Below are positions 44,717 to 57,600 of a stretch of DNA of 64,000 nt, piece by piece. The translations under genes and the position numbers were made by a program. Below the pieces are notes generated by a model. That model did not search any database, had not been told where the DNA came from, and saw only the letters and a list, made by a program, of their open reading frames with translations. The stretch comes from Euphorbia lathyris. Taxonomy: Eukaryota > Streptophyta > Magnoliopsida > Malpighiales > Euphorbiaceae. Location of the stretch: the NCBI RefSeq assembly GCF_963576675.1, contig NC_088913.1:25623001-25687000 (forward strand). Direction: 5' to 3'. Position 1 is the stretch's first letter, and each line of letters starts with the position of its first letter.

Positions 44717-44875
44717 GAGAACTTCTACAGTGGACCGGGTGCAATGGATCCAACCAATGAAAAAAGAGAATCATGCTACCTCATTAGCAGATGATTGGTG
44801 TAAGGAAAAAAAGTGCACAATTATCACGTTTCTATTGGTAAGGTCCAATGGACCGGGACTATAGTAAAATTTCTC
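44717..44875. mobile_element. Small MITE, 159 bp
   Basis: Imperfect inverted ends of about 42 bp (gagaacttctacagtggacc at the left; the complement of gagaaattttactatagtcc at the right). The 10-bp duplication ttatgacatg is exact (44707-44716, 44876-44885). Confidence 0.78.
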
Positions 44876-45049
44876 TTATGACATGAATGAATACAACCCG
44901 ATGTTACTGTAAGTTGGGGCTTGGCCGTTTGACATTTAACTCCATAAGAAGTACATATTTTATGGAATGTTTTAATATATAATTTCACTTGCGATAATAT
45001 TTTATACATGTTATATTGGGCTAGTTTGCATATTTGTATTGTTAAAAAC

Positions 45050-45480
45050 CCTACAGCAGAACAAAATATTTAATTTGGGTAAATAAATTGACAACAAAAT
45101 AAAAGAAAAATAATAAAGTAAATGACACAAGGATTTACGTGGTTAAGCAGTGTGCCTACTCCACCGGTGAAGGAGACCGGAAATTATTCTACTAGAGAAA
45201 CGAAAGTGGTACAAAAGAATGAAGAAAATAACACTCAAAACCCTTAACCCACTACACCAAAAACCTCGCAATTCTCTCTTGGAGAATATCACTCAAACTA
45301 GCAATTTAGCATCAATTGCTTGGATGAACAAACCTATGCCAATGCATGGTACTTATAGAAAATTTTTGGGGTGTGAATGGAAGAAATTAAAGTAAAAAAT
45401 TACATGTGAATAAAAGAAAAGAGACTAATGTGAACTTTGACAAAATTGTATGGCTTGCGTTCAAAATTCAACCATTCATC
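45050..45480. repeat. Possible copia-type LTR/TRIM remnant
   Basis: Contains 'caaggatttacgtggtt' and a following 'ccaccggtgaaggagaccgg' stretch of the kind found in plant copia LTRs. I saw no partner LTR, target duplication or coding part. Low confidence. Confidence 0.3.
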
Positions 45481-45487
45481 ACCATCC

Positions 45488-45545
45488 AATGGTGGAAAAA
45501 ACAAAATAAGGATTACTTTATAAAAAACAAAGTAAGCATAGCCTA
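45488..45545. repeat. Half-copy of the 35.34 kb foldback MITE, opposite orientation
   Basis: On the minus strand it starts ctatgcttactttgttttt and continues in parallel with 35341-35405 for about 65 bp. Confidence 0.55.
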
Positions 45546-46667
45546 ACCCTTGATTTGAATGTTGAATTTCAAATCATTATTCATACTTGTATTATAAACC
45601 ATTCCAGTTAGCATATCGGCATTAATGCTCATCAAATATTTTTTTTTATCAAAATGATTTTATTGAAATAAAATTTCAATTATTTTATTAGCACAAATTA
45701 AAGTATGTGTATTTAAATTCCGTTTGTTTGTCATTCAAAAAAAATTTTGTTTGTTTGTCGAAAATTTTCAAAATACTGGAAAATAAAATATTTTTTAGTA
45801 TTTGGCGAAAATACCGAAAAATGGAAAAAAGTTGAATAATTATTGTTTTCAAAAAAGTAGGAAGGAAAATTTAGAAAAATGTTTTAATATTTTGAAAAGA
45901 ATAAAAAAATTCCTTATTTTTATTTTATAAATTTTTGTTGATTAAACTAAAATTTTTCAACTTATTTTTCTAATCAAACAAATATCAAAAAAATTTTAAA
46001 AATATTATCCTACACAATATTTTTTTTTTGATAAACAAAGATATCTAACTCAATCAATTAAAGTTGTTTTAGAAAGTTGATGCTTAATAATTTCAAGTTA
46101 TTTAATTTAGAGATTATAAATTCGAGTTGTCTTTAACTAGAACATAAACTATCTAAAAAAAATACTATTTAACAATATTTGATCCGATTAATGAGATTTA
46201 GTGAGTATTACATTATTCAAAGCACATGTTGAGCGGCTCTTAGGAATGCTAGGTAGCCTTTCCAAAACCAACCATTTAAGTGGCCACAATTTGCCCAATT
46301 GCCTTTTATTTTGAATATACTTTCTAATTTCTCATTAATTGTTTTCTCTTCCAACAAGTAACAATACTCTAATTTCTACAAATATATATTAAAGGCAACT
46401 TACCAGTTACGTGGTTTAAAATGTGTATATGTGTTACAGTGGTTTTCACCTGGCCAGTGACGGACCAAGTGAATTTAAAAATCAGATGGTGGAGATTAAA
46501 ACAATCGTACAGCTTAAATTTACACCTTATAGATCTAATGTTAATAGGCAACCGTAATGTATATATATTATGGATTTTTTTAGAGAGGGTCAAAACCCAA
46601 CAACTAAAAAAACAAATTACTATTATATGTTAAAGGTAAATATGTACAATTTCACAGATGATTAAGT
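45546..46667. other. AT-rich spacer without recognisable gene
   Basis: Short ORFs only, and none resembles a protein I know. The last 28 bp (46640-46667) recur at about 51330-51357 on the far side of the copia element. Confidence 0.5.
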
Positions 46668-46901
46668 TGTTGGATCAAATAAATAAACTTTCAGAGGTAC
46701 AGAGGAAGAGTATAATTGCTGGAAGAAATTCTCTTCTGATTCTCTTGCCTTACTACTTTGTATTGATAGGTATTTATAGATTACAAACATGACTCTTAGT
46801 AAACCACATTAACTCACTATAAATACAGATACAGAAATGACTCTTGGATAATCCACTGAATCAAATTAAAGACTATTAATTATAAGTTCATTATTTCAAC
46901 A
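46668..46901 (-). repeat. 3' LTR of copia 1
   Basis: 234 bp, preceded on the coding strand by a polypurine tract. Confidence 0.92.
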
Positions 46902-46926
46902 CACCCCCTTAAACTTATAATTTTTT

Positions 46927-49900
46927 TTATCCCTTAGTAACACCAAGAACAGCTCTCAATCTGCTGAAATCTTCCAACTTCAAAGCTTTAGTAAAAATAT
47001 CAGCAACTTGATCTTTGGATGATACATGCTTGAGTTGAATTTCTTTCCTTCCAATGCATTCTCTAATAAAGTGATACTTGGTGTCAATGTGTTTGCTTCT
47101 ATCATGAAAGATCGGATTTTTAGCCAACACAATAGCTGACTTATTATCAACAAAAATATCAGTTGCTCCATCTAGAGCAAACTTCAAACTTTTTAACATC
47201 CGTCTCAACCATATTGCATGACAAACACAAGAAGCTGCTGCAACATACTCTGCTTCACATGTTAAAAGTGTAACAATTGCTTGTTTTTTAGAACTCCAAG
47301 CAAAAACAGCAGTTCCCATAAAAAACACAAAACCAGTTGTGCTTTTTCTATCATCAACATCTCCTCCCCAATCACTATCACTGAATCCATACAATCTGAA
47401 ATTGTTCTGGGAAGAGTAAAATAAACCATAATCCAGTGTACCTTTGATGTATCGAAGTATTCGTTTTGCTGCCTCCATATGAGTTAAAGTTGGAACCTCC
47501 ATGTAACAACTAATGAGTCTAACTCCATATAAGATATATGGCCTTGTACATGTCAAAAATCTCAGCCTTCCAACCAACCTTCTAAACAAAGTTGGATTCA
47601 CCTTTTCTTCATCATCATGCTTTGACAACTTATTTCGACAATCCACTGGCGTAGAAGCTGAATTGCATTTATCCATCTTGAATTCTTTTAAAATAGCTTC
47701 TGCATATGACTTCTGAGACAAAAAGACACCTTCATCACTTTGCTTAACTTCAATGCCCAAATAATATGACATCAGCCCCAAATCCGTCATCTCATAATTA
47801 TTAGTCATCAACTTCTTAAATTCTTCAATCATCTTTTGATCAGATCCTGTGAAAATTAAATCATCAACATACAAGCATACATACATTATTTTTCCATCCT
47901 CATTCTCCTTGATATACAAAGCATGCTCATATGGACATCTTGTGAAGCCATTCTTCTGGAAATAGTCATTGATGCAAGAATACCAAGCCCTTGGAGCCTT
48001 GCTTAAGGCCATACAAAGCCTTTTTTAACTTCAACACCTTATCTTCTTGCCCTTTCACAGTATAACCCAATGGTTGATTGACATAAACTTCTTCTTCAAG
48101 AGTTCCATTTAAGAATGCTGATTTGACATCCATTTGGTGAATTTTCCATCCTTGTTGAGCTGCCAAAGAAATAACTAATCGAATTTTCTCAATTCGAGCC
48201 ACCGGAGCAAAAACTTCTTCATAATCAATTCCGGCCTTTTGAGAAAAACCTTTTGCAACAAGGCGAGCTTTATACTTCTCCACTTTTCCTTTGGCATTTT
48301 TCTTTATTTTGAAAATCCACTTCACTGCTACAGCTTTTTTTCCCTTTGGCAGTGTTGCCAATTCCCAAGTGTCATTCTTCTTTATGGAATTTATTTCTTC
48401 ATCCATTGCTTCTCTCCATTTCTTTTCCTGAACAGCTTCTTCAAATTGTACAGGTTCTGTATCAGCAAACAAACATAATAAAGTAGCGTTATCTACTTCT
48501 TCACTTTCTGCATAAATCTCACTCAAGCTTCTCATTCGAGGCTGCCTCTCTGATGAACTTTCTGGGGATGAGTCTGTCACATTTGTCTGAGATGTGGAAG
48601 GTGAGTTTGGTGATGTGATAATTACATCTTCATTTTGACCTGCAAAATCATCATCATATACAGGAAGAAAATCATAATTTTCATCTTCTGGAATCTTCCA
48701 ATTCCAAGAGCTTTCTTCTTGAAATTCTGCATCTCTGCTTATCACAACTTTTCCATTCCGAGGATTATAAAATTTATAACCTTTGGAATTTTTTGCATAG
48801 CCAATAAACACCATCTTCTCACTTTTATCATCCAATTTGCTTCTCAATTCGTCAGCAACATGAACATAACCAAGACAACTAAATACTTTTACATAAGAAA
48901 TATTTGGTTTCTTTCCACACCATGCTTCATTGGGGGTCTTTTGGAAAAGCTTCTTTGAAGGACTTCTATTATTCAAATAGACTGCACATGTTACTGCTTC
49001 TGCCCAAAATTCTTTTGGCATACCTTTGCACTTCATCATGCTTCGGGTCATGTTAAGAATGGTTCTATTTTTCCGTTCCACGACACCATTTTGTTGAGGA
49101 GATCTTGGAACAGTAAGCAATCGACGAACACCATTATAATCACAGAACTGATTGAATTTCTTAGATGTGAATTCTCCTCCTCGATCAGTTCGCAATGCTT
49201 GAATCTTCAAACCGCTTTCATTCTCAACTAGTGCTTTAAATTTTTTAAACACTTCAAATGCTTCAGATTTTGCCTTCAAAAAATAAACCCATGTTTTCCG
49301 AGTATAATCATCAATAAATAATAAGAAATACCGGCTTCCTCCATGTGAACTCGGATTAATGGGACCACAAATATCTGCATGCACCAATTCAAGTGGTTTT
49401 GATGTGCTTGACAAAGACTCCTTTGGAAAACTCCTTCTGAATTGCTTCCCGTACATACACCCTTCACAAATCTGATTGGGATGATTTATGGAAGGTAATC
49501 CATACACCATTTGTTGCTTGCACATTTGCTCCAGTCCACCAAAATTCAAGTGACCCATTCTGAGATGCCACAGCCATGCAGAATCTGATGAGGCTTTCAA
49601 ACACATAGGACGATCACTGCTGATTTTTAATTTGAACATCTTGTTTGCAGACATAGGAACTTTTGCAATCATTTTTTTCTTTCCATCTTTCATAACCAGC
49701 CCATTTCTGTTCATCTCCACTTCATAACCTTTCTCCAAAAGTTGTCCAATACTCAAAATATTGGATTTCAAAGCTGGAACATAATAAACATGAGAAATAA
49801 ATTGATGGTCTCCATTCTTCAGTTTGATAAGAATGTCACCACTTCCCACAACTGGAACTTTTGTTTTGTCACTGAAAGAAATACTTCCTTTCTTAGATTC

Positions 49901-51012
49901 ATCAAGCTTATAAAAAAGTTCTTTATTTCCCGTCATATGATTGCTTGCTCCCGAGTCTAGATACCAAGACTCCTTGCTCCTTGCTTCATCTTCGCTATAT
50001 GTCAGTAACAAAGTTGATTCTTCATCTTCCTCCTCGGCAAAATTGGCCTGTTCGTCTTTAAAAGGTTCAGATTTACACTCAGCAGCATAATGCCCAAATT
50101 CTTGACAATTGTAACATTGCACACGAGATTTATCACGACCATGCCAATTATTTCCACGGCCTTGGAAATTGTTGCCTCTACCACGTCCTCTTGCATTCCA
50201 TTGTTGATTATTTGTGGCTTCATTATTGTGGAAATTTCTGCCACCTCTACCTCTTCCATTATATCCACGATTCCAGCCACGGCCACGACCTCTACCTCTT
50301 GATCTTCCTCTTCCTCTTCCTCTTCCTATTCCATATCCACCTTCAAATTGCTTCTTTTCTTCTTTATCATTCAAATCTAGTTTCGCCTGCAACACCTGAG
50401 CGACAGGTTCTTCTCTATTTTTTAATCTCTCCTCATGGGCTTGTAACGAACCCAAGAGTTGATCTACAGACATAGTCTCCAGATCTTTTGATTCTTCAAT
50501 GGCAGTCACCACGTAATCAAATTTCTGAGTCAAAGAACGAAGGATTTTTTCTATCACAAGAACATCCTCCATTTTTTCTCCATATCTCTTCAACTGATTG
50601 AAATTACCAAAGTTCTATTAAAGAACTCATCAATTTTCTCTGACTCTTTCATCTTGAGTTTCTCATACTCACTTCTCAAGGTTTGCAAACGCACCTTGAC
50701 TACTTTATCTTTCCCCTTAAAGGAATTTTCGAGAATCTCCCATGCCTCATTGGCTGTTGTTGCAGTCGAAATTTTCACGAACATATTCTCATCCAGACAC
50801 ATGTGGATTAGAGAGAGTGCTTGTTGGTCTTTCTTCCTTTTCGCTTTTTGAGCATTCGTCAATTCCTCCTCATTCTCTGGCTGCTCATATCCAGTTTCTA
50901 CCATTTCCCATACATCTTGGGAACCCAACAAAGCCTTCATTCTAATGCACCAATTATCATAATTTTCCTTTGATAATTGTGGATATTTGTATGGGATCAT
51001 TCCATTCAACAT
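46927..51012 (-). pseudogene. Copia 1 gag-pol polyprotein, two frameshifts
   Basis: Gag starts at the ATG at 51012 (MLNGMIPYKYPQLSKENYDN), not in the LTR. Its UBN2-type core runs to a frameshift near 50600. Then follow an RG-rich stretch and the knuckle [14 protein letters not shown], protease [13 protein letters not shown], and integrase ([11 protein letters not shown] .. CEGCMYGK zinc finger; ADICGP .. RTDRGGEF .. [12 protein letters not shown]). RT follows ([30 protein letters not shown]). A second frameshift near 47990, at ALYGLKQ, leads to VCLYVDDLIFTG and the RNase H (CEAEYVAAAS .. DNKSAIVLAKNP .. HVSSKDQVADIFTKAL). The order PR-INT-RT-RH is diagnostic of copia. Confidence 0.93.
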
Positions 51013-51045
51013 TGTAGAGAATTTTTGTTGGCTCTGATACCAATT

Positions 51046-51279
51046 TGTTGGATCAAATAAATACACTTTCAGAGGTACAGAGGAAGAGTATAATTGCTGG
51101 AAGAAATTCTTTTCTGATTCTCTTGCCTTACTACTTTGTATTGATAGGTATTTATAGATTACAAACATGACTCTTAGTAAACCACATTAACTCACTATAA
51201 ATACAGATACAGAAATGACTCTTGGATAATCCACTGAATCAAATTAAAGACTATTAATTATAAGTTCATTATTTCAACA
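51046..51279 (-). repeat. 5' LTR of copia 1
   Basis: 234 bp; the minus strand continues into AATTGGTATCAGAGCC. Confidence 0.92.
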
Positions 51280-51979
51280 ATGAAGAATCAATTTTGTTAC
51301 TGACATATAGATAAAGTAGTTCATTATATGTACAATTTCACAGATGATTAAGTGTCAAGTTCTGTTACTCAGAACTAAATTAATATCATTTCACAAACGT
51401 TAAGCCTAAAATAATGCTATTTTGTACATTGAGGCTATTTTAATAGCCTATTCCTAACATAATTTTCTATTTTCTATTTTGTTGCTGTTGGAATAAGCCG
51501 TCCTAGTTAGGATTATACCTAATCTCTTCTATTTAAAGGGAGATCATTAATAAAAATATCTATCAATTGAAAATCCAATTACACCCTAAGAGATCCAGAA
51601 GTTCTCTCTCAACAAGCTTCTAACAATTAAGAGAATGTAAAGCTCTCTCTTAACAAGATCCTAACTGTTTCAGTAAGATAGATAAAAGAAGACTTCAAAG
51701 ATGATAGGAAGCGCAAGATAGGTAAAAGAAGACCTCTAAACATTCTTTACTAGAAGATTATATGATCCCGTAACAAGATGCTAAACAGATTAAAACAGAT
51801 TAAAACTCTTCCCCAGATGGTTACCAATCCTTTTCAGTCATTCCGTCTATGTGCTAGTTGTTGCTAGGAAGTAATTTTGGACTCATAATATTGCCAAAAC
51901 TATACATGGTTGCTTATAATTTTAAGGTGAAAGAAGAGATTATAAGTTCTAAATTATCCAACAGCCACATCATCCAAAA
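51280..51979. other. Spacer with possible short solo LTR
   Basis: 51486-51612 begins tgttggaataagccg, holds a TATTTAAAGGG box and ends ctctctcaaca, so it could be a solo or TRIM-type LTR of about 127 bp. No target duplication was seen. The remainder is non-coding. Confidence 0.3.
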
Positions 51980-53340
51980 TTGGAGTTTCTATCAACAGAG
52001 GCTGAATCCTTGAATCTCAACAGCGGATTCTATGTACTAACTGCTGCCATCCGCTTCTCATCACCACCCTTCAAACTCGTCCCTGCAAGATCAGTTTCTC
52101 CTGCAGATGGAAACATTCAGAATATACCAAAAAAAAAAAAAGGAAAAAAAAGAAGAAAAAAAGAAGCTACAGGGACACACCAGTAATGCTTTCAGTTGAT
52201 GTACTTCTGATTTGAGTGCGAAATTCTCAAGGTCAAGGACTCCATCTCAGCCTTGATAAAAGAAACACATGCTTTCAGTTGATGTACTTCTGATTTAAGT
52301 GCCCTATTCTCAGAGGTCAAGGACTCCATCTCAGCCTTGATAAAAGAAACACATGCTTTCAGTTGATGTACTTCTGATTTAAGCGCCAAATTCTCAGAGG
52401 TCAAGGGCTCCATCTCAGCCTTGATAAGAGAAACACATGCTTTCAGTTGATGTACTTCAGATTTAAGTGCCAAATTGTCAGAGGTCAAGTACTCCATCTC
52501 AGCCTTGATAAGAGAAACACAATGAATAATATCAGACCATGAATTCACATCCAAGATAGAAGACGCATGAACCAACATCGGTATCCTATTTTCTATACCT
52601 CTCGATTTGATTGCTTCTTCCTTTCCCTTTTTATCTCCTGTTCATGCTAAATAAACCACCATAAAATGCTTAGAATAGCATGTTACAGAGCCAAAATTAA
52701 TTAAGCAGAAAAGTAAATTAATTTGAAATCTAAAAAATATAGACACTGGAGAAGAGAACAGAACAAATTACTGTAACATAGTACCTCTAGCAAGGTTTCG
52801 GGAGGCAGAACTTGACAAGGTTGCACAGTGCTAGCACCAATTGTCTTAGCAGCATTTGCAGGATGATTCCCGAGCTCTAACCATGTGCTAATGCGTGAAA
52901 CTACATGAAAAACCTCTATAAATTAATAATGTTGGGACCATGAAATTTTATTAATTTATAAAGATATTAATTAATCAATAAATTAATAATTATTAATTTA
53001 TCGCACCAAAAAAAATAATTATTAATTTATAGAGTGATGAAGTTGAGGATGATTTGGTATCTTTGGAACTGGTCACAAGAAATGAACCAATTATAGCATC
53101 AACCACTTTTTACAACTTTTTGTTACAATTTGACAATGGTACACTAGAACTTTTGAAAGCACTGAGTACTAATTTGACAATTTTACAAAGAGAATATTAA
53201 TTTATTGAGTATCAATTTATGAAGGTTCCTGAAGCTCCATTATAAGCAACAACTGTACCTAATACCTTATCAGAAGATGGAACTGTGTCTCTAGTAGAAA
53301 CAGAACTGGCAGTCTCAATATTTGCCTCTACAACAGTTGA
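51980..53340 (-). pseudogene. Remains of a G-box-binding-factor-like bZIP gene with amplified zipper
   Basis: Minus-strand pieces in family order: about 53340-53270 (ETASSVSTRDTVPSSDK, donor GTATTAGG); 52900-52785 (STWLELGNHPANAAKTIGAS .. VLPPETLLE); 52646-52599 (HEQEIKRERKKQSNRE, 48 bp, phase 0, the first half of a GBF basic region); 52530-52189 (four zipper-like repeats, LTSENLALKSEV); and a last exon at about 52105-52035 (GETDLAGTSLKGGDEKRM..). GBF proteins have NERELKRERRKQSNRE followed by SARRSRLRKQ; that second half, the core DNA-contacting helix, is not found here. I therefore call it a pseudogene or fragment. It is hemmed in by the two copia elements. Confidence 0.55.
52189..52523 (-). 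repeat. 84-bp tandem repeat, 4 copies, encoding 28-residue coiled-coil units
   Basis: 'ctttcagttgatgtacttc' recurs at 52189, 52272, 52356 and 52440 (83, 84 and 84 bp apart). In the minus frame each unit reads CVSxIKAEMExLTSENxALK followed by SEVHQLKA: four heptads, so copy number can change without breaking the coil register. The most 3' unit has lost one base and runs out of frame. Confidence 0.9.
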
Positions 53341-53427
53341 TATAGAGATGTATTTTTCACGAAGAACGTAGAATATTGCAAGGAGATTAGAGATGTATTT
53401 TTCATGAAGGATTTAAATATACCGATC

Positions 53428-54066
53428 TGTAAGTACAAAAGAGGGAATCGAAATAACTTATCGGAATTAAAAGCTGTGTCGTGGGCAGAACCACTGCGTT
53501 GAAAACGATTACGGCAGACTCTGGTGCAATCTGGAAGTCCGATCGTCAACCAAGGTTTACACAGCGAGCGTCGCACTAGTGCACTCTAGGGTGAAGCTTT
53601 GGAACAGCAAAATAATAATTGCCCAGAGAAGAAATCGTAATTGAGATGAAAATTGTAATCGGAAAGTTTTCTGTGTATCTAAACTCTGTAGAGTTCGTCT
53701 TTTATTTTCTGTAAAACGAACGTTGTAGTGGACAACGTTTTAGGAGAGAAAAACGTAATGGTTGAGTAAAATCAGGGATAGTGGAGATAGGATTTTAACT
53801 TGTTGAGAAATAGTAAAAAAAGTTTAAAATATTTAAGGGCCAAATAAAAATCGGGCCCAGTCCAGTCGGGACGGGCGGGCATCGCGCGAACGAACGAGCG
53901 CGCGCGTGTGGTTTATTTTGTAAAACCTACTAAACACAATTTAATAACTCTTTTGGCCCAACCCAATATAAACTCTTCAACTATCTCAAAAGTTTCCCAT
54001 GTGGGATACTTAAAGTCACAAAAGACAAACAAAGGCTAAAGAGCCATTTTACCAAAATCTCCAACA
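53428..54066 (-). repeat. 3' LTR of copia 2 (full length)
   Basis: 639 bp; on the minus strand it starts TGTTGGAGATTTTGG and ends TGTACTTACA. It includes a CpG-rich patch (cgaacgaacgagcgcgcgcg). Confidence 0.92.
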
Positions 54067-54614
54067 ATCCCCCACAAATGGCTTTATAGCAAAACAGTTT
54101 TAAGAAAAATCTTTTCTGGGCAATAAGTTACAGATTTTAAAAACTTAAGCATCAATATCTTTCGATTGAATTGATACATAGTGATGTGAGGCAACATGTT
54201 ATAGTTTTAGAAGTGAATTGCTCTTGAACTTCTACAACTCTAACTGAGACCCTCACAACACGTAAAGAAAACCTTTAGACGAAATTTTGCTGTTCCGCGA
54301 TAATAACAATAGCGCTTTTAATGGCCATGCGCACACCTTGGATCTCATGAGTGCTCTAGAAAGACAGCCCAATGTCTTTCATAGAAGGCGGCCCACCTTC
54401 ACACACATGTAGGTGATCTCTATAAGAGACCATTAAGAGTTTCTCATAACTCAACCTCAAAAGGAGCATCCATCAAGTTCATATAAATGAACCACCACAC
54501 CACGGGCTATGGATTATACACACACTATCACTAGTCATAGGAATGGGTAAAATATAGTGTATAAAAAGATAGTATGGTTTCGTTTGACCACGTATGGTAT
54601 CCACCATATTTTCT
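54067..54614 (-). other. 3' untranslated internal region of copia 2
   Basis: Non-coding between the RNase H stop and the 3' LTR, with no extra ORF. Confidence 0.6.
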
Positions 54615-57600
54615 TTAATCAGTGGGCTTTAGGCCCATTCCCCTCGACGTTTCTAGAACCATTGTTCTAGGTAACCCTTTGGTGAACGGATCAGCTAGAT
54701 TCTTCTCTGATCTCACAAAATCTAAGGCAATTACCCCATGTTTCAAGAGTTGTCTTAATGCACTATGTCTAATGCGAATGTGTCTTTTCTTTCCGTTGTA
54801 GACACTGTTTTTTGCAGTACCCATGGCTGCCTGTGAATCACAATGAAGTGAGATAGGTGCATTAGATCTCCCCCACAATGGGACATCTGCCAATAAACTT
54901 CTCAACCAATCTGCTTCTTGACTAGCTAGTTCTAGTGCTATAAATTCTGATTCCATGGTTGAGCGTGCAATACAGGTTTGTTTACATGATCTCCAAGAGA
55001 CGGCACCACCACCCAAAACGAAAACATAACCATTAGTGGAACACACCAAATCATTTTTGGATGACCAGTTTGCATCACTATATCCTTCTAAAACAGCAGG
55101 AAATTTATTAAAATGCAAATTAAAGTTCATGGTACCTCTCAAGTATTTAAGTAAACGACGAAGTGCATTCCAATGTTCATCATTTGGATTGTGAGTATAT
55201 CTACTCAATCTATTTACAGCATATGCAATGTCAGGTCTAGTATGAGTCATTAAGAACATAACACTCCCAATAATCTTAGCATATTCTTCTTGTGAGACAC
55301 TATGTCCTTTATTTTTAGTAAGACATATGCTAGGATCATAGGGTGTTCTAGCTGGCACTACATCAAAGCTATCAAACTTTTTCAATAACTTTTCAACATA
55401 ATGTGATTGTCCTAAAGAAAAGCCATTTTCAGTTTTTGTAATTTTGACACCAAGAATTACATCAGCTTTTCCCATGTCTTTCATGTCAAATTGTGATGAT
55501 AAGAAGGCTTTGGTGTTATTTACTGCTTCTAAATTAGTGCCTAAGATAAGCATATCATCCACATAAAGACATACGATCACATAATTTGATCCAAATGATT
55601 TAGAATAAACGCATGTATCTGATCCATTAACTACGTACCCATCAGAAAGTAAAGTGGAGTTAAACTTTTCATATCATTGTTTGGGTGCCTGTTTCAGGCC
55701 GTACAATGACTTCCTCAGTTTGCATACCTTATCTTCCTGACCGGGTACAACATTTCCCTCAGGCTGTTGCACATAGATTTCTTCTTCTAAATCACCATTT
55801 AGAAAAGCTGTTTTTACATCCATCTGATGTACCACCAAATTATGTATTGCTGCAATTGCAATTAAGATTCTAATAGTAGAAATTTTAGTAATAGGAGAGT
55901 AAGTATCAAAATAATCAATTCCTTTCTTTTGACTATAGCCCACGGCAACTAATCTAGCTTTGAACTTTTCAATGGATCCATCAGGTCTTCTTTTCCTTTT
56001 GAAGATCCATTTAAGTTTTATAGTTTTGGACCCTTTAGGCAAGGAGACTAGATCCCAAGTGTGATTGACCATAATAGAGTCTAATTCATTTTTTATAGCC
56101 TCTTTTCAAAAATTAGCATCTACAGAGGTCATGGCCTCGTTATATGTCTTAGGATCTTCTTCTATTAGATAGGCAGACATAAAAGCATCATCTATTCTAT
56201 CTGAATTTTCTAGTAGAAAAGAGGAAACAAAGTCGGGTCCAAAACTATTAGCTATTTTCCTTCTTTTCCTTCTTCTAGGTTCATGTTCACATTCATCATG
56301 TTTTTCCAAGGAACTAGAAGCAAGAGAATCACTAACAGATATAGTATTAGAGGGACCAACATCATCACTCACAATATTTTTCTTTAAAGGAAAAATATTT
56401 TCGAAGAATTCTGCATCTCTAGATTCACATATGCTATAGTCATTTAGTGCCATAAATCTAAATGCAGCACTATTAGAAGCATATCCAATAAAAACACAAT
56501 CAAAGGTTTTTGACCCTATGTTGGGTTTTCTAAAAGATGGAAAAGCAACTTTGGCAAGACAACCCCAAACCCTCAAGAAATTTAAATTAGGCGAATACCC
56601 CTTCCAAAGCTCATAGGGAGTTTTGTCTAGTTTTTTATGAGGAACTCTATTTAAAATGTAGCATGCAGACAAAACAGCTTCCCCCCACATATTATCAGGC
56701 ATACCAGAACTAATCAACATGGCATTCATCATTTCCTTAAGCGTTCTATTTTTCCTTTCCGCTATACCGTTTTGTTGTGGTGTATATGGCGCACTAGTTT
56801 CATGTATAATGCCATTTTCCTCACAAAACGTTTTAAGAAAATTAGTTCCGTATTCTCCACCTCTATCAGATCTAAGCCTTTTTATTTTTCTATCTAGTTG
56901 ATTTTCTACTTCCATTTTATATTTTAGAAACATACTTTCAGCCTCATCTTTTGATCTTAAAAGATATACTTTGGTGTATCTCGAAAAGTCATCAACAAAG
57001 GTCATATACCATCTTTTACCACCCCTACTAATGGAATTCTTAAAGTCAGCTAGATCAGAATGAATTAATTCAAGCAATTCAGTACTTCTCTTAGTAACAG
57101 ATGGAAAAGGCTTTTTGGCAAATTTAGCTTCTACACAAATAGAACATTTTCTTTCATGCTCAGAATTGACAATATCAATAACATGCATATTTTTCAACCT
57201 TTTAATAGAAGCATAGTTCGCATGTCCTAATCTACCATGCCAAACATCCAAAGACTCACATAAATAAGCAGAACCAGAAGAACTTGCATTAATTCCAACA
57301 GAGTTAACATCAACAGTGTTCATGATAAAAAGCCCATCACCTAGATACCCTTTCCCTACAAAGGTCCCATTCTTAGTAAGAATCACCTTATCAGCCTCAA
57401 AAGTAATTTTTAAACCAGCCTTATTTAATAAACTACCAGAAATAAGATTCCTACGAAGTGAAGGCACATACAGAACATTATTCAATGATAAACTTTTTCC
57501 AGAAGTTAATTTGAGTAAGACTGTTCCTTTACCAACAACACCAGCAGTTGCGGTGTTACCCATGTAGACGCACTCTCCATCAGCAGCATCCTCAAAATGA

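Larger units (their letters stand above)
46668..51279 (-). mobile_element. Ty1/copia retrotransposon 1
   Basis: 4,612 bp with 234-bp LTRs (46668-46901 and 51046-51279), TGTTGAAATAATG..GATCCAACA on the minus strand. The LTRs differ at only two positions by eye, so it is young. The primer-binding site TTGGTATCAGAGCC next to the 5' LTR fits initiator-Met tRNA, and the polypurine tract TTAAGGGGGTG borders the 3' LTR. The immediate flanks (taagt and atgaa) do not match, so there is no normal 5-bp target duplication. Confidence 0.93.

Noticed and set aside
50002..50475. Overlapping ORFs with Thr/Ser/Pro or Leu-rich repeats
   Set aside because: Alternate frames of the RG-rich gag repeat in copia 1.
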